Notes: generated by a model from the letters alone, not told the origin. A DNA stretch of 64,000 nucleotides from Apodemus sylvaticus (GCF_947179515.1 NC_067477.1:124575796-124639795); one strand, 5' to 3'. Shown: positions 9,064 through 19,744, counted from the stretch's first letter. A program made the numbers and translations.

Positions 9064-10335
9064 ATGGCAAAAGGCAAACGCAGGAACATCACTAACAGAA
9101 ATCAACGCAATATGGCAACATCTGAACCCAATTCTCCTCTACCAACAAGTCCTGGATACCCCATCACACCAGTAAAACAAGATTTGGATTTAAAATCACT
9201 GGTCATGATGCTGGTACAGGAACACATGAAGGACATACTTAAAGAAATTCAGGAGAAAATGGATCAAAAATTAGAAGTCCTTGCAAGGGAAACACAAAAA
9301 TCATTGAAAGAAATCCAGGAGAATACAAAAGCCAACAAGGAGGAAACGCAAAAAACACTTAAAGAAATACAGGAGAACTTTGGTCAACAGGCTGAGGTCA
9401 TGAAAGAGGAAACGCAAAAAACTCTTAAAGAACTACAGGAAAGCACAAACAAGCAAGTGAAGGAGCTAAGCAAAACCATCCAGGATCTAAAATCAGAAGT
9501 AGAAACAACTAAGAAAACTCAAAGGGAGACAACTTTGGAGATAGAAAGCCTTGGGAAGAAATCAGGGGAGAGAGATGCAAATATCAACAACAGAATACAA
9601 GAGATAGAAAGAATCTCAGATGCTGAAGATTCCATAGAAACCATGGACTCAACAGTTAAAGAAAATGCAAAATGCAAAAAGCTTGTAACCCAAAATATCC
9701 AGGAAATCCAGGACACAATGAGAAGACCAAACCTAAGGATTATAGGCATAGATGAGAGTGAAGATTTACAACTTAAAGGGCCAGCAAATATCTTCAATAA
9801 AATTATGGAAGAAAACTTCCCTAACCTAAAGAGAGAGATGCCCATGTATATACAAGAAGCCTACAGAACTCCAAACAGACTGGACCAGAACAGAAATACC
9901 TCCCATCACATAATAATCAAAACACCAAATGTTCTAAACAAAGAAAGAATATTAAAGGCAATAAGAGAAAAAGGCCAAGTAACATATAAAGGAAGACCTA
10001 TCAAAATCACAGCAGACATTTCACCTGAGACTATGAAGGCTAGAAGGTCTGCAGATCTCATGCAGACTCTAAGAGAACACAAATGCCAACCAAAACTACT
10101 ATATCCAGCAAAACTCTCAATCACCGTAGATGGAGAAACAAAGATATTTCATGACAAAACCAAGTTTACCCAATATCTATCCACAAACCAAGCCCTACAA
10201 AGGATAATAGGAGGAAAACAACAATACAAGGAGGGAAACTTCACCCTGGAAAAGCAAGATAGTAACCTTTCATCAAACCGAAAAGAAGTTAAGCAATCAA
10301 ATTTAAAAAATAACGTCAAAAATGATAGGAAGTAA
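9064..10335 (+). CDS. L1 ORF1 protein (RNA-binding chaperone)
   Basis: A 423-codon open frame. ORF1p is the trimeric RNA-binding nucleic-acid chaperone that coats L1 RNA. Starts MAKGKRRN, a basic N-terminus typical of rodent ORF1p. Residues about 45-165 are a long coiled coil with repeated LKEIQE units; the RRM follows (about 215-310, RRPNLRIIGIDESED) and then the C-terminal domain (GQVTYKGRPIKITADISPET, then REHKCQPKLLYPAKLSI). Longer than the usual 350-370 residues because of coiled-coil repeats and an extended lysine/asparagine-rich C-terminus. Near residue 328 the conserved ARRSW-T segment reads ARRSAD, consistent with loss of one codon and the tryptophan. The frame overlaps ORF2 by 14 nt. 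Whether it still makes active protein is unknown. Confidence 0.92.
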   Translation: MAKGKRRNITNRNQRNMATSEPNSPLPTSPGYPITPVKQDLDLKSLVMMLVQEHMKDILKEIQEKMDQKLEVLARETQKSLKEIQENTKANKEETQKTLKEIQENFGQQAEVMKEETQKTLKELQESTNKQVKELSKTIQDLKSEVETTKKTQRETTLEIESLGKKSGERDANINNRIQEIERISDAEDSIETMDSTVKENAKCKKLVTQNIQEIQDTMRRPNLRIIGIDESEDLQLKGPANIFNKIMEENFPNLKREMPMYIQEAYRTPNRLDQNRNTSHHIIIKTPNVLNKERILKAIREKGQVTYKGRPIKITADISPETMKARRSADLMQTLREHKCQPKLLYPAKLSITVDGETKIFHDKTKFTQYLSTNQALQRIIGGKQQYKEGNFTLEKQDSNLSSNRKEVKQSNLKNNVKNDRK

Positions 10336-13300
10336 CAATCACTACTCCTTAATATCTCTTAACATCAATGGACTTAATGCCCCAATAAAAAGACACAGAC
10401 TAACTGACTGGATACTTAAACAGGACCCTACATTTTGCTGCTTACAGGAAACACACCTCAGGGTCAAAGACAAACACTACCTTAGAGTAAAAGGCTGGAA
10501 GACAATTTTACAATCAAATGGTCTCAGGAAACAAGCTGGAGTAGCCATTTTAATATCAGATAAAATTGACTTTCAACCCAAAGTCATCAAAAGAGACTCT
10601 GAGGGACACTTCTTGCTGGTCAAAGGAAAAATACAACAAGAAGAACTCTCAATCCTGAACATCTATGCTCCAAATGCAAGGGCACCCTCTTTCGTAAAAG
10701 AAACTTTATTAAAACTCAAAGCACACATTGCACCTAACACAATAATTGTGGGTGACTTCAACACTGCACTTTCCTCAATGGACCGATCAGGAAAACAGAA
10801 ACTAAACAGGGACACAATGAAACTAATTGAAGCTTTGGACCAATTAGATTTAACAGATATATATAGAACATTCTATCCTAAAACAAAAGAATATACCTTT
10901 TTCTCAGCACCTCATGGCACCTTCTCCAAAATCGACCATATAATTGGTCACAAGACAGACCTCAACAAATATAAGAAGATCGAACTAATCCCATGCCTCC
11001 TATCAGATCACTATGGAGTAAAAGTGGTCTTCAATAGCAACAAAAACAACAGAAAACCCACATACACGTGGAAACTGAACAATATTCTACTCAATGATAC
11101 CTTGGTCAAGGAAGAAATAAAGAAAGAAATTACAGACTTTTTAGAACACAATGAAAATGAAGACACAACATACCCAAATCTATGGGACACAATGAAAGCA
11201 GTGCTAAGAGGAAAACTCATAGCCCTGAGTGCCTCCAAAAAGAAAATGGAGAGAGCATACATTACCAGCTTAATGACACACCTGAAAGCCCTGGAACAAA
11301 AAGAAGCTATTTCACCCAGGAGGAGTAGAAGGCAGGAAATCATCAAACTCAGGGCCGAAATCAATCAAGTAGAAACAAAGAGAACCATACAAAAAAATCA
11401 ACAAAACCAGGAGCTGGTTCTTTGAGAAAATCAACAAGATAGATAAACCCTTAGCCAGACTGACCAAAGGGCACAGAGAAAGTATCCAAATTAACAAACT
11501 TAGAAATGAAAAGGGAGATATAACAACGGAAACTGAGGAAATCCAAAAAATCATCAGATCCTACTACAAGAGACTGTACTCAACACAACTGGAGAATCTG
11601 GAGGAAATGGACAATTTCCTTGACAGATACCAAATACCAAAATTAAATCAGGACCAACTAGACCATCTAAACAGTCCCATAATGCCTAAAGAAATAGAAG
11701 GAGTCATAGAAAGTCTTCCAACCAAAAAAAGCACAGGACCAGATGGTTTCAGTGCAGAATTCTATCAGACCTTCAAAGAAGAGTTAACACCAATACTCTT
11801 CAAACTATTCCACAAAATAGAAACAGAAGGAACAATACCCAATTCCTTCTATGAAGCCACAATTACGCTGATACCAAAGCCACACAAAGATCCAACAAAG
11901 AAAGAGAACTTCAGAGCAATTTCCCTTATGAACATCGATGCAAAAATACTCAATAAAATTCTTGCCAACCGAATCCAAGAACACATCAAAACGATCATCC
12001 AACATGATCAAGTAGGCTTTATCCCGGGAATGCCGGGTTGGTTCAATATACGGAAATCCATAAATGCAATCCACTACATAAACAAACTCAAAGAACAAAA
12101 CCACATGGTCATTTCATTGGATGCTGAAAAAGAATTTGACAAAATTCAGCATCCTTTCATGCGTAAAGCCTTGGAGAGAACAGGAATTCAAGGCCCATAC
12201 CTAAACATAGTAAAAGCAATATACAGCAAACTGGTAGCCAGCATCAAACTAAATGGAGAGAAACTTGAAGCAATCCCACTGAAATCAGGGACCAGACAAG
12301 GCTGCCCCCTTTCTCCTTATCTTTTCAATATTGTACTTGAGGTTCTAGCTCGGGCAATTCGACAACATAAAGAGATCAAAGGGATACAAATCGGAAAGGA
12401 AGAAGTCAAACTATCATTATTTGCAGACGACATGATAGTCTACCTAAGTGACCCAAAAAACTCCACTAGAGAGCTCCTACAGCTGATAAATAACTTCAAC
12501 AAAGTGGCAGGTTATAAAATCAACTCAAGCAAGTCAGTGGCCTTCCTATACTCAAAGGATAAGCAGGTTGAGAAAGAAATTAGGGAAATGACCCCCTTCA
12601 CAATAGCCACAAACAGTATAAAGTATCTTGGGGTGACTCTTACCAAACATGTGAAAGATCTGTATGACAAGAACTTCAAGACTCTGAAGAAGGAAATGGA
12701 AGAAGACCTCAAAAAATGGGAAAACCTCCCATGCTCATGGGTCGGTAGAATCAATATAGTTAAAATGGCCATTTTGCCAAAAGCAATATACAGATTCAAT
12801 GCAATACCCATCAAAATCCCAACTCAATTCTTCACAGAGTTAGAAAGAGCAATTATCAAATTCAACTGGAACAACAAAAAACCCAGGATAGCTAAAACTA
12901 TTCTCAGCAACAAAAGAAAATCTGGGGGAATCAGTATCCCTGACCTCACGCAATACTACAGAGCAATAGTGTTAAAAACTGCATGGTATTGGTACAGTGA
13001 CAGGCAGGAGGAGCAATGGAACAGGATTGAAGATCCAGAAATGAACCCACACACCTATGGCCACTTGATCCTCGACAAAGAGGCTGAAAACATCCAATGG
13101 AAAAAAGATAGCCTTTTCAACAAATGGTGCTGGTTCAACTGGAGGTCAGCATGCAGAAGAATGCGAATTGATCCATCCTTGTCTCCTTGTACTAAGCTCA
13201 AATTCAAATGGATCAAGGAACTCCACATAAAGCCAGACACTCTGAAGCTAATAGAAAAGAAACTGGGGAAGACCCTTGAGGACATCGGTACAGGGAGAAA

Positions 13301-14147
13301 ATTTCTGAACAGAACACCAATAGCGTATGCTCTAAGAGCAAGAATTGACAAATGGGACCTCATAAAATTACAAAGTTTCTGTAAGGCAAAGGACACCATC
13401 AAGAGGACAAATCGGCAACCAACAAATTGGGAAAAGATCTTCACCAACCCTACATCAGATAGAGGGCTAATATCCAATATATATAAAGAACTCAAGAAGT
13501 TAGACTCCAGAAAACCGAACAACCCTATTAAAAAATGGGGTACAGAGTTAAACAAGGAATTCTCACCTGAAGAACTTCGGATAGCGGAGAAGCATCTTAA
13601 AAAATGCTCAACTTCATTAATCATTAGGGAAATGCAAATCAAAACAACCCTGAGATTTCATCTTACACCAGTCAGAATGGCTAAGATTAAAAATTCAGGA
13701 GACAGCAGGTGTTGGAGAGGGTGTGGAGAAAGAGGAACACTCCTCCACTGCTGGTGGGGTTGCAAATTGGTACAACCACTCTGGAAATCAGTCTGGTGGT
13801 TCCTCCGAAAACTGGGCACCTCACTTCCAGAAGATCCTGCTATACCACTCCTGGGCATATACCCAGAGGATTCCCTACCATGTAATAAGGATACATGCTC
13901 TACTATGTTAATAGCAGCCCTATTTATAATTGCCAGATGCTGGAAAGAACTTAGGTATCCCTCAACAGAAGAGTGGATGCAAAAAATGTGGTATATCTAC
14001 ACAATGGAGTACTATTCAGCCATTAGAAACAATGAATTCATGAAATTCTTAGGCAAATGGATGGAGCTAGAGAACATCATACTAAATGAGGTAACCCTGA
14101 CTCAAAAGGGGAATCATGGTATGCACTCACTAATAAGTGTATATTAA
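10322..14147 (+). pseudogene. L1 ORF2 (endonuclease/reverse transcriptase), one frameshift
   Basis: ORF2 encodes the endonuclease and reverse transcriptase of L1. Frame 1 (10322-11425, 367 codons) is the apurinic-type endonuclease: SLNINGLN with Asn14, CLQETHL with Glu43, VGDFNT, and the SDHYGVKV block. An A7 run at 11391-11397 carries one base too many and the frame stops at 11425. The sequence then continues without a stop in the next frame to 14147. That part holds the RT (PTKKSTGPDGFSAEFYQTFK, SLDAEKEFDKIQ, TRQGCPLSPYLFN, FADD at 12420-12431) and the C-terminal Cys-rich motif CWRGCGERGTLLHCWWGC (C-X3-C-X7-H-X4-C). Total length of about 1275 codons equals the usual size. The single extra A is the only disabling change I can see. 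Confidence 0.92.
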
Positions 14148-14418
14148 CCTAGAAAACTGGAATACCCAAAACATAATCCACACATCAAATGAGGTACAAG
14201 AAGAAAGGAGGAGTGGCCCCTGGTTCTGGAAAGACTCAGTGAAACAGTATTCCAGTATTCGGCAAAACCAGAACGGGGAAGTGGGAAGTGGGAAGGGGTG
14301 GGTGGGAGGACAGGGGAAGAGAAGGGGGCTTACGGGACTTTCGGGGAGTGGGGGGGCTAGAAAAGGGGAAATCATTTGAAATGTAAATAAATTATATCGA
14401 ATAAAAAAAATCAAAAAA
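14148..14418 (+). other. L1 3' UTR and tail of the first copy
   Basis: 3' UTR with a G-rich purine tract at 14277-14370 (runs of GGGG, GGGTGGGTGGG) that could fold as a G-quadruplex, a feature conserved in L1 3' UTRs. It ends AAATCATTTGAAATGTAAAT, ATTATATCGAATAAAAAAAA, TC and another A8. Confidence 0.85.
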
Positions 14419-16096
14419 AATGGGAAAACCTCCCATGCTCATGGATCGGTAGAATCAATATAGTTAAAATGGCCATTTTGCCAAAAGCAATATACAGATT
14501 CAATGCAATACCCATCAAAATCCCAACTCAATTCTTCACAGAGTTAGAAAGAGCAATTATCAAATTCATCTGGAACAACAAAAAACCCAGGATAGCTAAA
14601 ACTATTCTGACCAACAAAAGAAAGTCTGGGGGAATCAGTATCCCTGACCTCAAGCAATACTACAGAGCAATAGTGTTAAAAACTGCATGGTATTGGTACA
14701 GTGACAGGCAGGAGGATCAATGGAACAGGATTGAAGATCCAGAAATGAACCCACACACCTATGGCCACTTGATCCTCGACAAAGAGGCTGAAAACATCCA
14801 ATGGAAAAAAGATAGCCTTTTCAACAAATGGTGCTGGTTCAACTGGAGGTCAGCATGCAGAAGAATGCGAATTGATCCATCCTTGTCTCCTTGTACTAAG
14901 CTCAAATTCAAATGGATCAAGGAACTCCACATAAAGCCAGACACTCTGAAGCTAATAGAAAAGAAACTGGGGAAGACCCTCGAGGACATCAGTACAGGGA
15001 GAAAATTTCTGAACAGAACACCAATAGCGTATGCTCTAAGAGCAAGAATTGACAAATGGGACCTCATAAAATTACAAAGTTTCTGTAAGGCAAAGGACAC
15101 CATCAAGAGGACAAATCGGCAACCAACAAATTGGGAAAAGATCTTCACCAACCCTACATCAGATAGAGGGCTAATATCCAATATATATAAAGAACTCAAG
15201 AAGTTAGACTCCAGAAAACCGAACAACCCTATTAAAAAATGGGGTACAGAGCTAAACAAGGAATTCTCACCTGAAGAACTTCGGGTGGTGGAGAAGCATC
15301 TTAAAAAATGCTCAACTTCATTAGTCAGTAGGGAAATGCAAATCAAAACAACCCTGAGATTTCACCTTACACCAGTCAGAATGGCTAAGATTAAAAATTC
15401 AGGAGACAGCAGGTGTTGGAGAGGGTGTGGAGAAAGAGGAACACTCCTCCACTGCTGGTGGGGTTGCAAATTGGTACAACCACTCTGGAAATCAGTCTGG
15501 TGGTTCCTCCGAAAACTGGGCACCTCACTTCCAGAAGATCCTGCTATACCACTCCTGGGCATATACCCAGAGGATTCCCCACCATGTAATAAGGATACAT
15601 GCTCTACTATGTTCATAGCAGCCCCATTTATAATTGCCAGATGCTGGAAAGAACCTAGGTATCCCTCAACAGAAGAGTGGATGCAAAAAATGTGGTATAT
15701 CTACACAATGGAGCCATTAGAATTCAGCCATTAGAAACAATGAATTCATGAAATTCTTAGGCAAATGGATGGAGCTAGAGAACATCATACTAAGTGAGGT
15801 AACCCAGACTCAAAAGGTGAATCATGGTATGCACTCACTAATAAGTGTATATTAACCTAGAAAACTGGAATACCCAAAACATAATCCACACTTCAAATGA
15901 GGTACAAGAAGAAAGGAGGAGTGGCCCCTGGTTCTGGAAAGACTCAGTGAAGCAGTATTTGGCAAAACCAGAACGGAGAAGTGGGAAGGGGTGGGTGGGA
16001 GGACAGGGAAAGAGAAGGGGGCTTAAGGGACTTTCGGGGAGTGGGGGGCTAGAAAAGGGGAAATCATTTGAAATGTAAATAAATTATATCGAATAA
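14419..16096 (+). mobile_element. Second copy of L1 3' 1.7 kb, in tandem
   Basis: Starts TGGGAAAACCTCCCATGCTC, which equals positions from 12716 in the ORF2 of the first copy, and runs to the 3' UTR end TTATATCGAATA plus A10. The open part (14469-15734, 421 codons) lacks the endonuclease and RT. It retains the C-terminal third with the Cys-rich motif and ends early because TACTATTCAGCC of copy 1 is GCCATTAGAATTCAGCC here. By eye it differs from copy 1 at about 1.5-2 percent of sites plus four small indels. Both copies share an A-rich junction (TCAAAAAA), so tandem duplication, template switching or a second insertion are all possible. Confidence 0.9.
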
Positions 16097-16110
16097 AAAA
16101 AAAAGTAGCA
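16097..16110 (+). repeat. Right target-site duplication of composite L1
   Basis: AAAAAAAAGTAGCA, identical to 7856-7869, directly after the second copy's A-tail. There is no equivalent after the first copy at 14418. Confidence 0.75.
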
Positions 16111-16665
16111 ACAAAAGTCTCTAAGCCTTAATTATATATGTAAACACATAGAAAGCACTTCCCATACAACATAATGCATTATACTGCATTCTAGTGGTCT
16201 TACAAAAAACCTGCAATATTAATTTTTTAAATAATCGGAAAATATCATATGCAATATATGTGGCAAAACAGTCACATTATCTACTACTATTTCACAAAAA
16301 TTTAGATGAAAATAAAATATATAAGTAACTGTTGTGTTTAGGACAAGCTCTGGCTCCTGAAATCTGTGTTTCCTTACTAAATTTTCTAAAAAAAAAAAAA
16401 ATTTTTTTTTTTTCTAAAATAACCCTCCTCAATCTTAGGAACATTCTCTGGGAAAAAAAAAAGCTAAAATGTTTCTCAAGAACTCGCAGCTTCCCATCAT
16501 TTTAATACTTCAAGTCACTGTGTTAACAATCTTGTTCATTATTCTTTTTCTGTCTCACTTAAACTACAAGATAAACAGATCTCATATTTCATATCTACCT
16601 AGACTTCCATTCTCAACTGGCCTTTACTTGATAAAATAACATCGAACATGTTTAATAACCATAAA
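16111..16665. other. Strn intron 2, unique stretch
   Basis: AT-rich with no gene. It holds an A14-T12 self-complementary run at 16388-16413 and a 33-bp segment (16326-16358) that recurs at 17509-17541. Confidence 0.5.
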
Positions 16666-16674
16666 AGACTAGAG

Positions 16675-16850
16675 AGAGACTAGGGAGGTGGCTTCAGTGG
16701 TTAGGAGCACTTGCTGCTTTTCCAAAGAACCACGGTTCAATTTCCAGAACCCACATGGCAGCTCACAACTGTCTGTAACCCTAGTTCTAGGGAAGCTAAC
16801 ATCCTTACACCAGTGCACATTAAATACATTATTTAAAAGACTACAGAGCG
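16675..16850 (+). mobile_element. B3-type SINE
   Basis: Head GACTAGGGAGGTGGCTTCAG, then GGTTAGGAGCACTTGCTGCT, GAACCCACATGGCAGCTCAC, AACTGTCTGTAACCCTAGTT. The tail is ACATTATTTAAAAGAC. Confidence 0.8.
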
Positions 16851-16935
16851 TTTATTATAGCTCTATTTAAAAACCTACCTCACAAGCAGTATTTTGGGAT
16901 TAAAAAATCATGTCCAAGCACATGCTAAGAAGAAT

Positions 16936-17205
16936 GATGTGTGTGTAGAGGCCAGAGCACGGGTCTCCCACTATCGTTTTGTACATTATTTTTTGAGACA
17001 GGGCTTTCTTCACTGAACCATGAGCTTGCGCTCTCAGCTACACTAGTGGGTCAGGAACTTCCAAGTGCATATCTCTGCCCCTTGCTGGGGCTACAGGTGA
17101 ATGCTTCTGTGCCTGGTTCTGTACGTGAGGACTGGGGATCTGAACTCAGGCCCTTAAGCTTGCACGGCAAGCATTTTGCCCACTGAGCCATTTCCCCCCA
17201 CCCCC
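16936..17205 (-). mobile_element. Composite SINE, minus strand (unclassified)
   Basis: It contains TTTTTTGAGACAGGGCTTTC, GGGGCTACAGGTGAATGCTT, GGGGATCTGAACTCAGGCCC and CCCACTGAGCCATTTCCCCC, the complement of a B-type tRNA-derived head. Similar blocks occur at 40800-41040 and 39855-40075. Family name uncertain. Confidence 0.6.
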
Positions 17206-18585
17206 AATGAGTAATTTCAACAAACTACTGAATTTTTATCATATGCAAAGTGGTATGCTGACTGCTAAAAATAACTTTCAGGTTATAGTGAAGTAAAGTA
17301 AGGCTAAAAACAAGAGGATGCCTAAGACACAACATAAAGTACAGCACACTGACGTGAGCCCTGTAAGCATGTCCCTGAGGAATTTGGGCAAAGGACTGCC
17401 TAACTGTGGAGCACAGCGTCAAACACAACTAGAAAAGAAGGCAGCATGAGATTTTAACCAAAGCTCAGTCAGTAAGATGTACAGGCATTCGGTCTGGATT
17501 GTCACAAATAACTGCTGTGTTTAGGACAAGTTCTAGCTCCTACAACAGAAACACCCAGTGGGCTAAAATGCAACACTAGGTTTAACAGGCATAAGAATTA
17601 CTAGGAATAAAGTTCAATAGAGATACCAGGGGGAAAAAGTGACTACTTACATAGGGTTTGCTTTGAATTTAGCCAGGTCTTTTAAAGCAGGGCTACAACA
17701 TGGCCATTCCTTTGTGTTTTGAACATTAATTCTATTACCTAGAAGATGAATTAGAACTTGGAAATAAAGAAGCAAGAACATATTTGGACTCTTACAGTAA
17801 AGATAAAAGTGACTGTGGGCAGAGAAAGACGGGGAATATGAGAAGAGTTGATTTTATGTAGAGCTGAGCTTTCTTAGAGTGAAAATTGCTGGAAAAAAAA
17901 TGTGAAATCAAACACTGTATTGTTAAAAGGATTGTGTAGCCTGCTTAGTCTGTAAACTTTATTGTGCTTTAAGGAATAATTTGGTAAATTCATTGCTAGC
18001 TGAGTAGTCCATCTAAATAGCCAGGATTTTTTTTTTATTTTGGCTCTTCAGAGAGGGGAGCTTAGAAAACCCCCACTATCATTACTTAGTTGTTTAGCGG
18101 TGAAGTGGCATAATGTCTAGACGTGCCTTTAAGATGGACCATGGCTATACAAATATAACTGGCAGTGCAAGTGTAAAGCCGGAAGTGATGCTCTGAGCTC
18201 AAAATGGCCATCCTACCTGTAAACCTGGACTGGGATGCATGATGGACGGGCAAAGCTTTGACAGATTGCCTTAATCTTGCTTGTGGCTTTACTGCAATAA
18301 ACTTAGGTAACAAATAAAATTTAAAAAGTTAAAATAGGCCAAGGCATATCTCTCCATGTTTCTGTTTCAAATTTCCTCAATCGTTTTTTTTTTTTTTTTT
18401 TTTTACATTCCTGGGATTAGAAAATTAATTCCAATATAGAAGACACTGGAGTAATTGAGAATTCAAAAACATATTTGTAATACCTAACATTAAAGTACTA
18501 AGAAATAACTGCACTGAAAAGAAATCAAATGCTCCATGCTACAAAGAATATGCTTTGTATCTGTTAATAACCTCAAGAAGTGTCA
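17206..18585. other. Strn intron 2, mostly unique
   Basis: AT-rich intron. The part 18062-18325 looks like a decayed retroelement end: GTGGCATAATGTCTAG, GATGGACCATGGCTATACAA, AAAATGGCCATCCTACCTGT, then TGCAATAAACTTAGG with an AATAAA signal at 18294. I cannot name it. A T-run of about 21 follows at 18384-18404. Confidence 0.4.
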
Positions 18586-18589
18586 CTGC

Positions 18590-18778
18590 AGGACTGGAGA
18601 AATGGCTCAGCAGTAAAGAGCACTAGCTACTTTTCTAGAGGGTCTAGGTTCAGTTCTCAGCACACACATGCACTCACAACTTTCCAGGGGATCCAACACC
18701 CTCTTCTGGCATCTGTAGATACTGGGTCACAGATGTTGCACACATATACATAGAGGTAAAACACACATACACATAAAA
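18590..18778 (+). mobile_element. B3-type SINE
   Basis: GGACTGGAGAAATGGCTCAG head (A-box region well preserved), ACTTTTCTAGAGGGTCTAGG, ACACCCTCTTCTGGCATCTG, and a CA-rich tail ending ACACATAAAAAAC. Confidence 0.85.
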
Positions 18779-18834
18779 AACTGCTACTACTGACGATGAT
18801 AATGATAATAATGAACCTTCTTTAAAAGTTTCAT

Positions 18835-18965
18835 TGCAACTGTGCATGGCTAGGTATGCCTGCAATCCTAGCATCCAGAGAACACACTGATTCTACAGCA
18901 AATGAATGTGAGCTCTAGGCCAGCCTCAGCTACACATAAAGACTCTATCCAAAGCATAACCAAAT
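18835..18965 (+). mobile_element. Diverged B1 SINE
   Basis: GCATGGCTAGGTATGCCTGC, AATCCTAGCATCCAG, TGAGCTCTAGGCCAGCCTCA, GCTACACATAAAGACTC. The region 18966-19590 after it is intron; the end near 19470-19530 (AGAAACCTGGGAGTCCTTAA) may be a fossil L2 piece. Confidence 0.65.
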
Positions 18966-19599
18966 TGAACCAAAGGGGGTTGGGGAGGTACCACTGGAGC
19001 AGAAAAACTCCCAATCGTCCTCAGGAACACTCAAAGAACCTAAATTAGTTTTAAATCTCTCTGTTAAAGAAAAAGAAAGAGGGCAGAGTAGAAAAGAAAA
19101 TCCTCCTAAACATAGCTAGTCTTTTATCTCATCTGCTCTGTAACCATCTGGAGATAGCAAGGTCACTGTCCCTGATCTCCCACCCCTCTGCTGCTTCTTC
19201 CTGTGACCTGCTCCTATTCTTAACACCTCTGGGTAGCCAGGTCAGGAGCATCAAGGACATCAGCAGGCGCCAACGGTGACCCTCAATGACCATGTTCAGC
19301 AGCAGCTTGCTTAGAGACTACCTCCTCCTCCCTTGTTCCAAGCACAGCCTCCTTAAGCCACACCTGTTTTGGCTGTTCCTCCTTATCCCCTTCCTAAGCA
19401 CCTGTTTCCCAGGCTCCTGATGCTCTCCTCAGCAGCACAACCCACCGCTGCACTTTTGCCTTGTTTCATGCCTCCTTCTCAAGACAGAAACCTGGGAGTC
19501 CTTAACTTTGCTTTCTTTCTCTCAGCATACCATCTTCACATTTTTATACCTCCAAATTTTAGATTCTTTGTACTTAAAAAAAAATTTTTTTTTTGATTT

Positions 19600-19744
19600 G
19601 GTTTTTTTCGAGACGGGGTTTCTCTGTATAGCTTTGGCTGTCCTGGAACTCACTCTGTAGACCAGGCTGGCCTCGAACTCAGAAATCCGCCTGCTTCTGC
19701 CTCCCAAGTGCTGGGATCACAGGCGTGCGCCACCACCGCCCAGC
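19600..19744 (-). mobile_element. B1 SINE
   Basis: Complement of a full B1: TTCGAGACGGGGTTTCTCTG, GTAGACCAGGCTGGCCTCGA, GCCTCCCAAGTGCTGGGATC, GCGCCACCACCGCCCAGCT. A T-rich stretch at the left is the element's A-tail. Confidence 0.95.

Larger units (their letters stand above)
7870..14418 (+). mobile_element. Near full-length L1 retrotransposon
   Basis: A complete LINE-1 layout: GC-rich 5' UTR (7870-9063), ORF1 (9064-10335), ORF2 (10322-14147, one frameshift), 3' UTR with G-rich tract and A-rich tail (14148-14418). It is antisense to Strn, in intron 2. ORF1 is full length, and ORF2 has only one visible break, so the element is fairly young but probably inactive. The 3' tail reads ATAAAAAAAATCAAAAAAAA and runs straight into a second copy of the element's own last 1.7 kb. 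Its right TSD is found only beyond that second copy. Confidence 0.93.

Noticed and set aside
13055..15346. Two 195-codon minus-strand open frames (13055-13642 and 14759-15346)
   Set aside because: They are antisense shadows of L1 ORF2; their near identity only reflects the duplicated L1 3' end.
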